In this document: one piece after another, positions 33,763-44,976 of the stretch
Numbering within the stretch: position 1 is the stretch's first letter
Layout of the letters: the number at the start of each line of letters is the position of its first letter
NCBI RefSeq assembly: GCF_000002075.1
Contig: NW_004797627.1
Coordinates: forward strand, 493,987 to 548,502
Length of the DNA stretch: 54,516 nt
Direction of reading: 5' to 3'
Source: Aplysia californica
Lineage: Eukaryota > Mollusca > Gastropoda > Aplysiida > Aplysiidae
Position numbers and translations under genes: made by a program
The notes under the pieces: model-generated
Told to the model about the DNA's origin: nothing
The model's input: only the letters and a program-made list of their open reading frames with translations
The model's database searches: none

Positions 33763-35697
33763 TTACGAATGCATATTTTTCATGTGCCTTGTTAAATTAG
33801 ATTTCGCAGTACATTCAACATTACAAATGTTACATTTTAATGTTTGCTTTGTGTGAACAGCAGAATGGCGTTTTAGTAGCCATCTACTCTGAAAATGTTT
33901 TCCACATATCTGACACGGGTGAGATCGTGTGTGTTCTTTAGTTTGATGGCGAAGGGGAGCTTGTCTGTCCTTTAGTACCTCTCCACATTCTGTGCAAATC
34001 AGCCGACAATGCTTCTGGTGATAGACCAGAGATCTGTGGTTCTTGTATTTAGCGCCACAATGCTTACATTTTTCCTCCTCTGCCATCCCGGTATCCACAT
34101 CCTCCCTGTGCTTTTGGGCAGCTTCCTTCCAGTCCTGTTGATTTAAAATGGGTTATTAAAATTAATTATTTTCTGATTGTTTTTATATGTATTAATTAGT
34201 ATTTTGTGTGTGTGTGTGCGTATTTCCTATACACAAGAATTTCATGTATTAGCATAGCTTCTACTTTGTATTTTTTATTGTGTTTTCGTCATTTGACTTT
34301 CCAGCTCTCTGGCAATGTTCTATTGTCTGCTTTCTTCTCCACTTTCTGCCCCCACCTCATCACCTCCTTTGCCCCCTCCTCTGGGGCCTTTCTACTGTTT
34401 TACTGCTACTCCTTGGCTCCTTCTTACTGCTGTCTTTCAGCCTCACCACTGATCTTCTTGAACGAAAGATCTACAACTAGCCTTCTCGAACAAGGGCGAA
34501 AAATATCGGAGGTCCCGTGTGCAAGTTGCACAAGATAAACTTAAAGATCCCTTGGTGATCTAAAATTGAGAGTAGGCTTCGGCCGCCAACTGGGCAAAAT
34601 TCAAAATTTCCTACCAACTGAAAATGTTTAGTGTGTCCCGCGTGCTCAAACAAGGCCTAAGGCTCAATAACTTCCTTTGGTCACAGGATCAATCAATTCT
34701 AGTGCTTTCATTCTCAATAGTCACAACATTTTTTTTTCCTTTCTTAGAAGTGATTCAATTGTCAAAAACTTTTGGTGCGGGTCAGGATTTCTGGGAACCC
34801 CCGAAATCTGGGGTAGCCCGCTTGTCCTTAAAAGCGACCATATGGTGGTAAAGATTAAAGAGTAAATGAAAGTAAATTTTGGAGAAATAGTTACAGATGG
34901 TACCTTTCGAGTATCTGCGTCCAATGAGCGCCATATTTTCGATGTAACCTTTGAAACATATCTCAGATTTGGTAAACTGAGTTGACTCATAACCTTGGGC
35001 TGTGAAAGAAAATAAGTTACATAAATGAAAGATGAAAAGTTATGTTTGCACTATTGTTGAGGGCCAAATCGCATAATTATCTTGAATAGTAATATTTCTC
35101 ACAAATATACAGACACTAAATCCAGATCTAGACCCTAGCACTCTTCATAAGGCTGATACTTATCAACAAAGTTTTAAAGTGTCAATATCAAGAGTCCTCC
35201 TTTGCCTTCGAAAGTGGACATTTTTCTTATGGGTGTTAGAAGCAATTTTTTAAATTACAATGCTTTAAAAACTGAAAATCAATTGTTTTGAAGTACCTAT
35301 CAATCCAAATTGCCAAAACATCACATTATTGTGAAATTATGCGGGGGTGGAGGGGGGGGGGGGGGCAGGCATGCTGAAACCCCCGAAGTTGTTAAAAACA
35401 AGTCAAATATATTTACTACGCCACTGGTCCTAGATCTAGTTCTGTTTTCAAACATCAATAACTATTGATTTGCGTCAAAAAATGAAGGTCATTTTTTCGT
35501 GTTCAGCATGCAAAATACTAGATCTAGAGATCTACATTCTAGACAAACAGTATAAAACGTGTAACATAATTACATTCATGAGGACGGGTGTTTTTTAAAT
35601 TTTAATTACATTTTAATTTGTCACTTACCGCAACCTTCTGGTAAAAATGGTTGTAACTTGATTGTTTCGTCACAGATCTCTTTGTCTCGTCCTCCAT
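33763..35697 (-). CDS. HMG-box plus C2H2 zinc-finger protein, three exons
   Basis: Exons are 35697-35629 (23 codons), 34999-34904 (32 codons) and 34134-33763 (123 codons plus stop), all in phase 0, giving 178 residues. Donors are GCG|GTAAGTG and AAG|GTACC; acceptors are TTTCTTTCACAG and AAATCAACAG. Residues about 6-75 form one HMG box split over the exons: KRSVTKQSSYNHFYQKVA, PKVMSQLSLPNLRYVSKVTS then KIWRSLDADTRK, DWKEAAQKHRED. Four fingers follow: CKHC (a C2HC variant ending HQKHC), CTEC, CQIC and CNIC. The ATG at 35697 has a good context (CTACCATGG), but the frame stays open upstream to 35976. It is probably a nuclear DNA-binding regulator. No stops or frameshifts, unlike its surroundings, so it is the one likely host gene. 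Confidence 0.72.
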
Positions 35698-36480
35698 GGT
35701 AGAAGTGTCTAGAAGTATAAGTAGACTAGAATCTAGAAGAATATGTACTGGATCGCGACTCCCTCTCTCACATGGGACATCACTTTGCCCAGAGACCGTA
35801 GTAAGTACCGGCATTGTTTTGCCTAGCCTATGTTCGGGAGTTCCGGGTAAATAGATTGACGTTTGACCCGTGTCAAAGGTTGGGGTGGTTGAGGATTCGG
35901 GAGGTGGCTGCGGGTTGACGAAACGGAAAAGCGCATCGGCGAAGCCACTCGTGTCAGACCCCCTCATCATCCCCACCCTGCTTGCAATTCGCCCACAGTG
36001 TCACTGCGCGGCGTAGCTCTGTAGTCTGCTCGATTAATCGAAGGCTTTGCAAAGCAGCGGACAGCCACAAGTCTCAAATCCCGTCTGCAGCAACAAGCCC
36101 CACGATTCACACAGTACTGATTTGCGCTAGGTCTAGTGAATTGTCCCAGGACAAGCTCGAAACATGACCTGCTGTCTCGAAAGAGCGAGTGAGCGGCACG
36201 ACTCAGGACCGCTTGATGGCGGCAAGACCGCTCGATGTGTTCAAACAGCAGTACCACGCTCGCAGTGTGTACTTTGAACCGTGGAGGAAGGGAGAGACTG
36301 TAGTCCGAGAGCCGGGTATAAAGTACTAGAAGCTTGTTTTTCATCTTTCTTTGGTGATTCTGCTTCCTCGGGGTCTCTAGACTTCATATCAGTCGGGGGC
36401 CAACTTGTATCTCATGGGCATATTTTTTTCTGCTGGTTGAAATACACCAACCCGTATCATGCAAGAATGATGAAGGAGCG
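35698..36480. other. Upstream region of the HMG/zinc-finger gene
   Basis: Richer in CpG than its surroundings (e.g. GCGCGGCGTAGC, GAGCGAGTGAGCGGC), consistent with a promoter region for the minus-strand gene. It also holds CTGCTCGATTAATCG then AAGGCTTTGCAAAGC (from 36030), which recurs inverted at 39326-39362. No coding blocks are recognised. Confidence 0.35.
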
Positions 36481-36482
36481 AC

Positions 36483-36736
36483 TAGGGCTGGGCAATGAGT
36501 CGCTTTACCAAAATCCGGATAATGTGTTAGTACACCTCTTCAGCAAACAATATGTTATGAACCACTTAGGCAAAATGTCTTAGATAAACGGGTTAGCATT
36601 ACTTCATCAACAAATGGGTACACTGACTTCGGCAAACGGGTCAGGAAAGAGAGTTTAGAGTCTGAATTCAGATAATAGTTCATTGAGAATTATCCGGTTA
36701 TCCGGATAGTTTATCCGGATTTTGTCCACCTCTACC
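36483..36736. mobile_element. hAT-type MITE candidate
   Basis: Begins TAGGGCTGGGCAA and ends, reverse-complemented, TAGAGGTGGACAA; both are followed by AAAATCCGGATAA. Such ends are typical of small hAT derivatives. The interior carries palindromic ATCCGGAT motifs (36690-36720). Flanking 8-bp sequences do not match, so no target duplication supports it. Confidence 0.4.
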
Positions 36737-36844
36737 ATGTACGAGTCGACCAAGATTCGCGCGAGGGTACTAGATTTAGATCTAGGCCTAACGCTAACAG
36801 CTCCTCTCGCCGTGATGTCACATGATGCACCGCTAATGTTGCTA

Positions 36845-37975
36845 TGGCATCTGTTCCACGAGGACTGGCCTACTTTGACCGTAAACATGGACTTGTTCAA
36901 GTTGTAGCTGACAACTTTGACACACAGATATCATCTCCAAAAGGCCAGAAATCAACGCACGGCAATGATACTGGCACAAGCCAACACACAGAAGTCAGAG
37001 CAGGTGTGGGAAATGCAAGATATTCCAACCATCAGGCGTCTCAGCCAAACAGAAACAAGTCCGATAATCTGACACTTGGTGACGTTGCAGTTCAACGGTA
37101 CTCAGGAAACACGAAACCACTTATGCCGGAAGAACTGAGCCTGCGACATATCCCATCTCTGGTCTTTCTTGCCACTCGTTTCTCTGAATAGAACTGCAAC
37201 TCAAGATCTGTCATTTTTAAACAGGCACTCGGCGAAGATGCAAGACCTGAGTATGGAGGTTATTACACACAACGTACCCTCAGTGCAGAACAACAACTCC
37301 AACCAAAGACAGATGTGGTGTAAAGTCTATTCCTGGACATGATTCCATCTGAGCCAGACACCGTGAAGACAGCAATGGTTGAAGCCAAGGGTCCGACACA
37401 GCTCACTGGCCATGGATGGACAATATTCACCAGTGACTACCAGCTGTACAAAGAACTTGTCCACATCACATGGGTTTACAAGGAACAGTTTCAGAAGCTC
37501 ATCCCAAGACTTGATATGCTGAGGATTTTTGTTAGTGCTGTGGGATACCTGATGGGAGGAAGTGGCATTGAAGACATACTTGGCTCAGCATTGGTAGGAG
37601 TGCCAAAAATGTTGACCCGGAAAAAATACCCACAAAATGTAAAAGCATTGAGTCTTCTTGTTGAGGAGTTACTGCGACCAACACTGACGTACAACACCAT
37701 GGCTGCACTCACGCAACATCTCGTCACCAAAAGCACCCAGAGCAAAACCACAAAACTTTGGGTTGAGTGCTCCTTGACCTAGTGTTCATTATGGTTGCTT
37801 TTGTTCGGGCTGAGCGAGAATTTGACTGGACTCTTCACTTGTTTGCTGTGGAAAAGATGTTCCCTACATCTTTGAGTCTGTAAAGTCAACTATGCTCGCT
37901 ACTGTCTTTACTATCTCCGATCCATGCAGCGCCTGCATCTACACGTCTTTGATGATATACTTTAAAGTAATATTG
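36845..37975 (+). pseudogene. Family Q, N-terminal half
   Basis: 36844-37191 is open: RKHGLVQVVADNFDTQISSP, QKSTHGNDTG, PLMPEELSLRHIPSLVFLA. 37339-37782 is open for 147 codons: MIPSEPDTVKTAMVEAKGPT, WTIFTSDYQLYKELVHITWV, IPRLDMLRIFVSAVGYLMGG then SGIEDILGSAL, KYPQNVKALSLLVEELLRPT, SKTTKLWVE. In later frames come FVRAEREFDWTLHLFAVEKM and YARYCLYYLRSMQRL. From memory this is the first half of the same large, unnamed family in fish and invertebrates (DNFDA.ISS.NG, SDPDTM.TAM.EA, MSFVGAVG.LM..SGLE, NVRALR..VEELLR). At least three frame changes occur. Function unknown. Confidence 0.65.
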
Positions 37976-37989
37976 TAGTCTATATATAT

Positions 37990-38198
<209 letters not shown>

Positions 38199-38889
38199 GC
38201 CCTCTGCCACGAGACAGAACTTATCCATGCGAGGTCGTGATTTTAATGCGACGATTTCAAGTGTATTGCGGATCAACACGTTTATGAAAACTATATGGCG
38301 GCCATCTTGTTTTCTTTGAAGTTGCCATCGAATAGTTGATGTGTATTTCCTCAAGTGTGGTTACTTTTGTCACACTGAATACTATTTAATTAAGTTTGTA
38401 AATTTGTATGTCTTTAAATGCATGATATCCCTCACAACATTGTTCACTCGAAATTCTACGGCGGCCATCTTAGATTTTCACTTTTAGACAAAAATGCCCA
38501 AAGTTTAGCGTTTGCCACCCATTAGATTTGAAATCAGCAATGAAAACTCAGTTAGAATCACCAAACAAAAAAACTTTATGACGCAAAACAAGCTTTTTCA
38601 TCTGGCGCTCGGACTATATTGGGCTTGTTTTGGTGAAGAGAGAGAAGTTATTTTTAACTTCCCGCCGTTGATCAGCTAAGCTAGTGGTGAATGGATAAGT
38701 GAGAGGTAGCGTGGCATTGTAGTAACTGAGACCTAGATTTCTGGTAGTAATAAGAATAAGTAGACTTAGATTCCCCTAGAATGGAAAACTCCAGGGGTCG
38801 TTGTGAATGGCTTTTGTATCGTATGCATGTAACCTATTTTGTAGATGTGTTACACTCACACTGACATAATACAGAACATTTAGGAGACG
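38199..38889. other. Spacer, nothing recognised
   Basis: No coding blocks. The words GGCGGCCATCTTG and GGCGGCCATCTTAG recur at about 38297 and 38461. Confidence 0.5.
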
Positions 38890-39010
38890 GGCTAGGCCTA
38901 CTTCAACCCAATGTCAGGACCAACCTGAGGGAACAACGTAAAAATTTCTCCCCATACGGGAATCGAACTGGGGTCTTTTGCGTGCGACGTTGGAGCGCTT
39001 GGCTCGTGCA
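38890..39010 (-). repeat. tRNA-derived SINE candidate
   Basis: Minus strand contains AGTTCGATTCCCGTATGGGG, a good pol III B box with its paired T-arm flank, preceded by AAGCGCTCCAACGTCGCACG, resembling an anticodon-arm region. No convincing A box, so a tRNA gene is unlikely; a tRNA-derived SINE remnant is the better reading. Confidence 0.4.
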
Positions 39011-39813
39011 CATTAAAAATAAACAGGCCTTAACTTCGTAAGAATAGCCGATATAAGTTTTTAAGTGCATTGAATAGAGCTTTATGTTTTTTACAACCGA
39101 ACTATGTAAAAAAAAAACGATCTTGCACTTTTGGTGCATGCCTCTCAATGCAAATAACCAGAGAATCTTTTGTAATATGTACTGAGCCCACAGCAACAAA
39201 GGTTCGCGGCGTCACGACACAGTACAGTAGGGCTGTCCGCGAGTCACAACTCACCGGAAGTTCCCCCCGATAGCAAGCGGGAGGCAAAGAAAATCCCAAG
39301 CCTGCTCGCAAGCCTCTAACGCGAGCCGTCCGCTGCTTTGCAAGCCTTCGATTAACCTAGCAGAATCCAGCCCTAATTACTGGCTCCCTTCCGAATTGGA
39401 AAAACTTTTTGTACCCTAAGTAGAGTTTTTGAAGTGCCACCTGATTACCTTACTTTGAATCAGACTATAGTACTGAAGGATTTCCAGTCTACTCAGTAAC
39501 ACTGTTAGATCTAGTTTAGATTTTTTTTGGGTTATGTTCCCCTTTCTTCTTTCCTGTACGGATCTTTGCAAAATTGTATTTTCAAGACCAGAAATGTTTT
39601 GTAACATTACCATTCCCGATTCCTTTTCTTTGCTGTGGTTTGAAGATCTTCATGGGGCTTAATGGTAAGGATGGAGCTATACCAAAGAAGACACAAATGT
39701 CAGGAACATGCAGGGAAATACAGGATTGACAAGACCATATAATTTTTTGAAAGAACACAGAAAAACAATAATTATAAACTTTGACTGTAGAAAGAAGCAT
39801 TGGCAAATTATCT

Positions 39814-39816
<3 letters not shown>
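39011..39816. other. Spacer with an inverted-repeat end
   Basis: No genes seen. 39326-39362 contains CCGCTGCTTTGCAAGCC then TTCGATTAACCTAGCAG, the inverted counterpart of 36029-36064. Confidence 0.45.

Positions 39817-39868
<52 letters not shown>
39817..39868. repeat. (GA)n microsatellite
   Basis: About 50 bp of GA, next to a possible SINE on the right. Confidence 0.97.
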
Positions 39869-39869
<1 letters not shown>

Positions 39870-39871
<2 letters not shown>

Positions 39872-39985
39872 AGAGAGCAGGAACGAAGGCAAAAAGGATA
39901 CGTTTTTGGGTTTTTTCAAAGAAGAACCTTTTCCGTCGTCGTCAGGTTTCGAACCTGGGATCTATAGAATGGTTTAATTTTCTAT
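39870..39985 (-). repeat. Possible tRNA-derived SINE remnant
   Basis: Minus strand has GATCCCAGGTTCGAAACCTG, a B-box-like element, followed by ACGACGACGGAAAAGG. No A box is seen. Confidence 0.3.
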
Positions 39986-40674
39986 TGATTTTAGTTGAAT
40001 TATATTTATTATAGATCACGCCTGTCTGAACAGGCGGTAAGATCATTGAAGAAACACCATTGAACTGTTTAGTGTGTGTATCGGGGTGTAGAATTTGTTT
40101 TGAAAACTTTTTTTTCTGCCCCATACGCAGTACAGTTGACGACTGTTGTCAAAGAAAGTGAATGTGTTCCTAAAAACTAGGTTTGTGTTGACAAAGATTT
40201 AAACTTTACTTTGACACCAAATACAAACGTCTATGATTTAAAACCGTTGAAATAATATATTTCTTTTAAAATACCCCAAAATTGCGCGTTTCCAGGGAAT
40301 AGCGCACATAAAATAATAGCGTTCTTAGGGAATGCGCACCGTGAAAGCCGCACGATGCGAAAAGGTTAATATGAGATGCGACACGACATGGAGTGAAAAG
40401 TATTACTTATGTATGTTATGTTATATGTGACGTGTTTTATGAGGCCTAATACCACCATAATGCCTCTCCCAATTTTGGTACACTTTTGTACAGTGTATCT
40501 TGGTATCACAATTTTTTTTTTTTAATCGCAAACAGAAATTGTGTTGCAATTAGTGATGCGTCGACGTGATTTTTGTGGTAGGGACAGAAGCCTATTTGTG
40601 GGTGTTGTGTGCATTGAAATTTTTGGGCGGCAGTGCACATTCATGGCCAATGGGATATAGCCGCCTATGTCATC
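39986..40674. other. Spacer, nothing recognised
   Basis: AT-rich, only short frames. Ends where inverted satellite begins. Confidence 0.5.
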
Positions 40675-40929
40675 ATGGTCCAACTCCGTTATGGTACATT
40701 ATTGTTTTGGTTCAACTCTGTTATGGTACAACTTTGCTATAGTAGTCATATGTGGTAAACTGATATTATTGTCCAATTCTGTTGTGGTTCAACCCATTTA
40801 TGGTCAAACAATGTTATGGTTGATTGTTGATATGGTATAGATTTGTTATGGTCCAACTCTGTAATGGTCCAACTATGTTATGGCCAAGTGTTGATATATT
40901 TCAACTCAGTTACGGTACAACACTGTAAA
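40675..40929 (+). repeat. 16-bp minisatellite, inverted orientation, block 5
   Basis: GTTATGGTCCAACTC-type units on the + strand, i.e. facing the array at 42035 across the LINE fragment. Confidence 0.9.
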
Positions 40930-42034
40930 AAGATAGAGGTTTGTTGTGTCACAGAGTTCCTCTTTGTCCTTTCCGCTTTTGTTGTATGTTCTGTATCTCC
41001 ACTGAGGAGAGTGGCTATTAAAGTCACCTGCAACTAACTATTGTTATGGTGTATATAGATTCTGGGATCAAAAGAGCAGTCACTTCCCGAGGGGCTGTAG
41101 AGTTAAAGATTGTCAATTTGCAACCTATGTACAAAATTGGAGCTTTTTGGGAGTCTTATGTTGGTTGCAATGTTCCTTACTTTTGTTTGTTTGTCATTTC
41201 TGATGTAGGTGATAACATCATTGCAACAATGGGTCTGCAAGTATAGTTAGTGTAACCTTGGATATAGGGGTCTGTGTTTACGGTGTTTTGTTTTTTGTAA
41301 TAGGGCAACGTGAACTTTCCTTGAATGATGAGAGATTTCTATTTTCTAGTTTGCAAGGCTGCAAACGTTGACCTGAAACAGTCTAAACTGTACTGTTTTA
41401 CCAGAAGATAACTTTTCTCCAGCAGACCGGCTGGACACACGGGTCTTGATGAACAAGGCGTCGCCCAAACAAGAATGAATTTATTTTTCGTTGCCATATT
41501 TACTGGGAAGCCAGTTAGGTTCAATGGCTTTTCTTCCTACCCAGGTGTGTGGTCTACCAGCAGTGCAATTCATCTGGTATTGAAATTCGGTTCTGTCTCT
41601 TACAAAGTGGGACAAGCACTGAACGGGTCAAATTAATGTGGTCTGAAACTGGCCGCGTTGTTTCTCCAAAATCACTCAGACAAGCGGTTGTCGCTTCCTG
41701 GATCCCTTGTGTCGGCACGTAGACGTCCAGGTTTGGACATGCAATGTCCCCGAGGTCTATCCCACCCAGTGGTGTGTTCATCCTTGCAGGGACCAATGAT
41801 GATGCACAAGGCCGAAGGTAGTTCACAAGCCGACCACAAAGAGTGTGTAGAAAAAGTAGGTGAGAGTGACAGAGGAAGACACTCATTCATGGTGTCCTCC
41901 GCACCTTGTGGAGTCACTCCTACTCACAGCCTGTTGCTTTTCCTTTCCGGAGAAGGGGGCTTAGTTTGTTGGAGCAAACGATTTGCCAATCGCCAGAGCC
42001 ATGCAAAGGCCAACATGAATCACCATTGGTAAGT
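40930..42034 (-). mobile_element. Jockey-like LINE, 5' end and endonuclease (copy 3)
   Basis: Minus strand from 42034: shared leader, CRPIVAMMLSPTSEMTNKQK-type frame, LYSPSGSDCSFDPR, then GDFNSHSPQWRYRTYNKSG (41030-40960) and EELCDTTNL. It ends at CTATCTTTTTACAGTG, where it is joined to inverted satellite. As in copies 1 and 2, the satellite junction is TACCCATGG/TGG-like at the LINE 5' side and everything downstream of the endonuclease is missing. Frameshifts are several. Confidence 0.7.
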
Positions 42035-44427
42035 TGTGCCTTAACAGATGTAGAGCATAACAAAAATGGACCATAATAAAGTGGGACCAAAACAGAGTTG
42101 GACCATAACAAATCTAGACTACATCAACAAAGGACCATAACAAAGTTGGACCATAACAAAGTATGACCATAACAGAGTTGGACAATAAAAGGGGTTGGAC
42201 CAAAAGAGAGATGGACCATAGAAAAGTTGGACCATTAGAACATTGGACCATAACAAATCTTTACCATATCAACAATGGACCATAACAGAGTTGGACCATA
42301 ACAGTGTTGAACCAAAGTATAGTTGGACCATAACAGAATTGGACTAAAACAAAAAAGGACCATAACAGAGTTGGACCATAACAGTGTCGAACCAAAGTAT
42401 AGTTGGACCATAACAGAATTGGACTAAAACAAAAAAGGACCATAACAGAATTGGACCATAACGGAGTTGGAACATAACAAATCTGGACCATATCAATAAC
42501 GGACCATAAAAAAGTTGTACCATAACAGAGTTGGACCCTAACAACAGTGGACCATAACAGAGTTGAACCTTAACAATTCAGGACACAATAGAGTATGGAC
42601 CATATAAGAGTTGGATCATAGAAAAACTGGACCATAACAACAATGGATCATAACGAATCTGGACCATATCAACAATGGACCATAACTGAGTTGAACCATA
42701 ACAGTGTTGACCCAAACCATAGTTGGGCCATAGCAAATTTGGACCATAAAAAAGTAGGACCATTACAGAGTTGAACCATAAATGGGATTGGACCAAAAAA
42801 GAGATGAATCATAGTAAAGTTGGACCATGACAACAATGGACCATAACAGAGTTGGACCATGACAGAGTTAGACCATAACAAATCTGGACCATATCAACAG
42901 TGGACCATAACAAAGTTTTACCATAACAGTGTTGGATTGTAACAGAGTTGGACCATAACCGATCTGGACCATATCAACGATGGACCATAAAAAGGCTAGT
43001 AACTTAATAACAAATTTGAACCAAACCAGTGGTAGGCCATAACAGAGTTGGATCATAAAAAATCTGGACTATATTAACAAAGGACCATAACAGAGTTGGA
43101 CCATAACAAATCTGGACCATATCACAATGGACCATAACAAAATTGGACCATAAGAGTGTTGAACTAAACAATATTTGGACCATAACAGAGTTGCGTTATA
43201 AAAGGGTTGGACCAAAAAAGAGATGGACCATAGAAGAGTTGGACTATAAAAACAATGGACCATAAAAAATATGAACCATAACAGAGTTGGACCAAAACAA
43301 ATCTGAACCATATCAACAATGGACCATAACTAACTTGTGCTATAACAGTGTTGGACCGTAACAGAGTTGGACCCACATGCACTATATCAACAATGGACCA
43401 TAAAAAGATATAGTACATGCAGATTTGAATCATAACAGTGTTAGGCCATAACAGAGTTGGAGCATAAAAATTCTGGACTATATTAACAATGGACCATAAC
43501 AAAGTTGGAACATAACAGTCTAAACCAAAACATTGTTGGATCATAACAAAGCAGGACCATAACAGAATCGGACCATAAAAGGTTTGGACCAAAAAAGAGG
43601 TGGACTATAAAAGAGTTGGACCAAGACAACATTGAACCGTAACAAATCTGGACCATATCAACAATGGACCCTAATAGAGTTGGACCATACTAGTGTTGAA
43701 ACAAACCATAGTTGGACCATAACATAGTTGAACCCTAACAACAGTGGACCATAACAGAGTTGGACCATAACAAATCTGGACCATACCAACAAAGTGCCAT
43801 AACAGAGTTGGACCATAGTAGTGTTGAACCAAACAGTAGTTGGACCATAATGAGTTGGACCATAACACATTTGGACCATAACAGAGTTGGACCATAAAAG
43901 GGGTTGAACCAAAAAAAAGAATGACCATAACAGAGTTGGACTGTATCAACAATGGACCATAGCAGATTTGGACCACAAATGGAGTTGGACTAAAAAAGAG
44001 ATGGACCATAGAAGAGTTTGACCATAACAACAATCCACAGAGTTGGACCATAACAAATCTGGACCATATCAACAATGGACCATAATAGAGTTGGGCCATA
44101 AAAATATTGAACCAAATCATAGTTGGACCATAACAGATTTTCACCATAACAGAGTTGGATTCTAACTCCAGTGGACCATAATAGAGTTGGACCATAATAA
44201 ATCTGGCCCATATCAATAAAGGGCCTTAACAAAGTTGGACCATAGCAGTGGTGAACCAAACTATAGTTGGACGATAATAGAGTTGGACCATAACAAATTT
44301 GGACCTTTACAGAGTTGCACCCTAAAAGGGGTTGAACCAAAAAAAGAGATGGACCATAACAACAATGGACCATAACAGAGTTGGACCATAACGAGTATGA
44401 CCATAACAAATATACCATAGTTGGACC
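42035..44427 (-). repeat. 16-bp minisatellite array, block 6
   Basis: GGACCATAACAGAGTT-type units in + orientation. A local duplication of about 80 bp is visible at 42300-42450 (GAACCAAAGTATAGTTGGAC repeated). The array is interrupted at 44428 by a P-like transposon and resumes at 47607. Confidence 0.95.
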
Positions 44428-44976
44428 AGAGAGTCTGTATACTAGCGTAGCGAGAGAGGAAAGCGAGGCGGGCGGTCCGTGACAACAATGCTGGCGGAAG
44501 CGAGATCGCGGCGTGGTGACCTACTTTCAAAGTAAGAAGGTAAACAACACCACGTGCGCAGGGTGTGGGCCAGTGCTTGATGAACTGTACTGTTAAGTCA
44601 GCAAAGACATTTACGGGTTAGGGTCTCACGATTCACCACATCTCAGCGTCCTCTCGCCTGAACTTGAAATAAAGGGGCCTATTGATGCTTCGCTGGGAAG
44701 CAGCGTTCAGGATATATAATCTGATGTTATGTATGTGCCCTAGCTGACCCCTCTTTGTTATAGCTCGACAACTTGCATTTTTACTATTATCAACATCATT
44801 GAGACTAGTCCCTTAACCCTGTTTCAAGTATAAACAATAAAGACCTGGGTCACGTTGAACATGATTCATTAGTATTCATTAGTTACAATTACAAGCAGAA
44901 CAACACAGCAACAAAAGTAACTTTACCTGCATAAAAGAAATCCATTCAATACTGGGACTGCAAGTTTTTATCTCCT

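Noticed and set aside
38890-39010. Functional tRNA gene
   Set aside because: A B box is present, but no acceptable A box or complete cloverleaf could be drawn.
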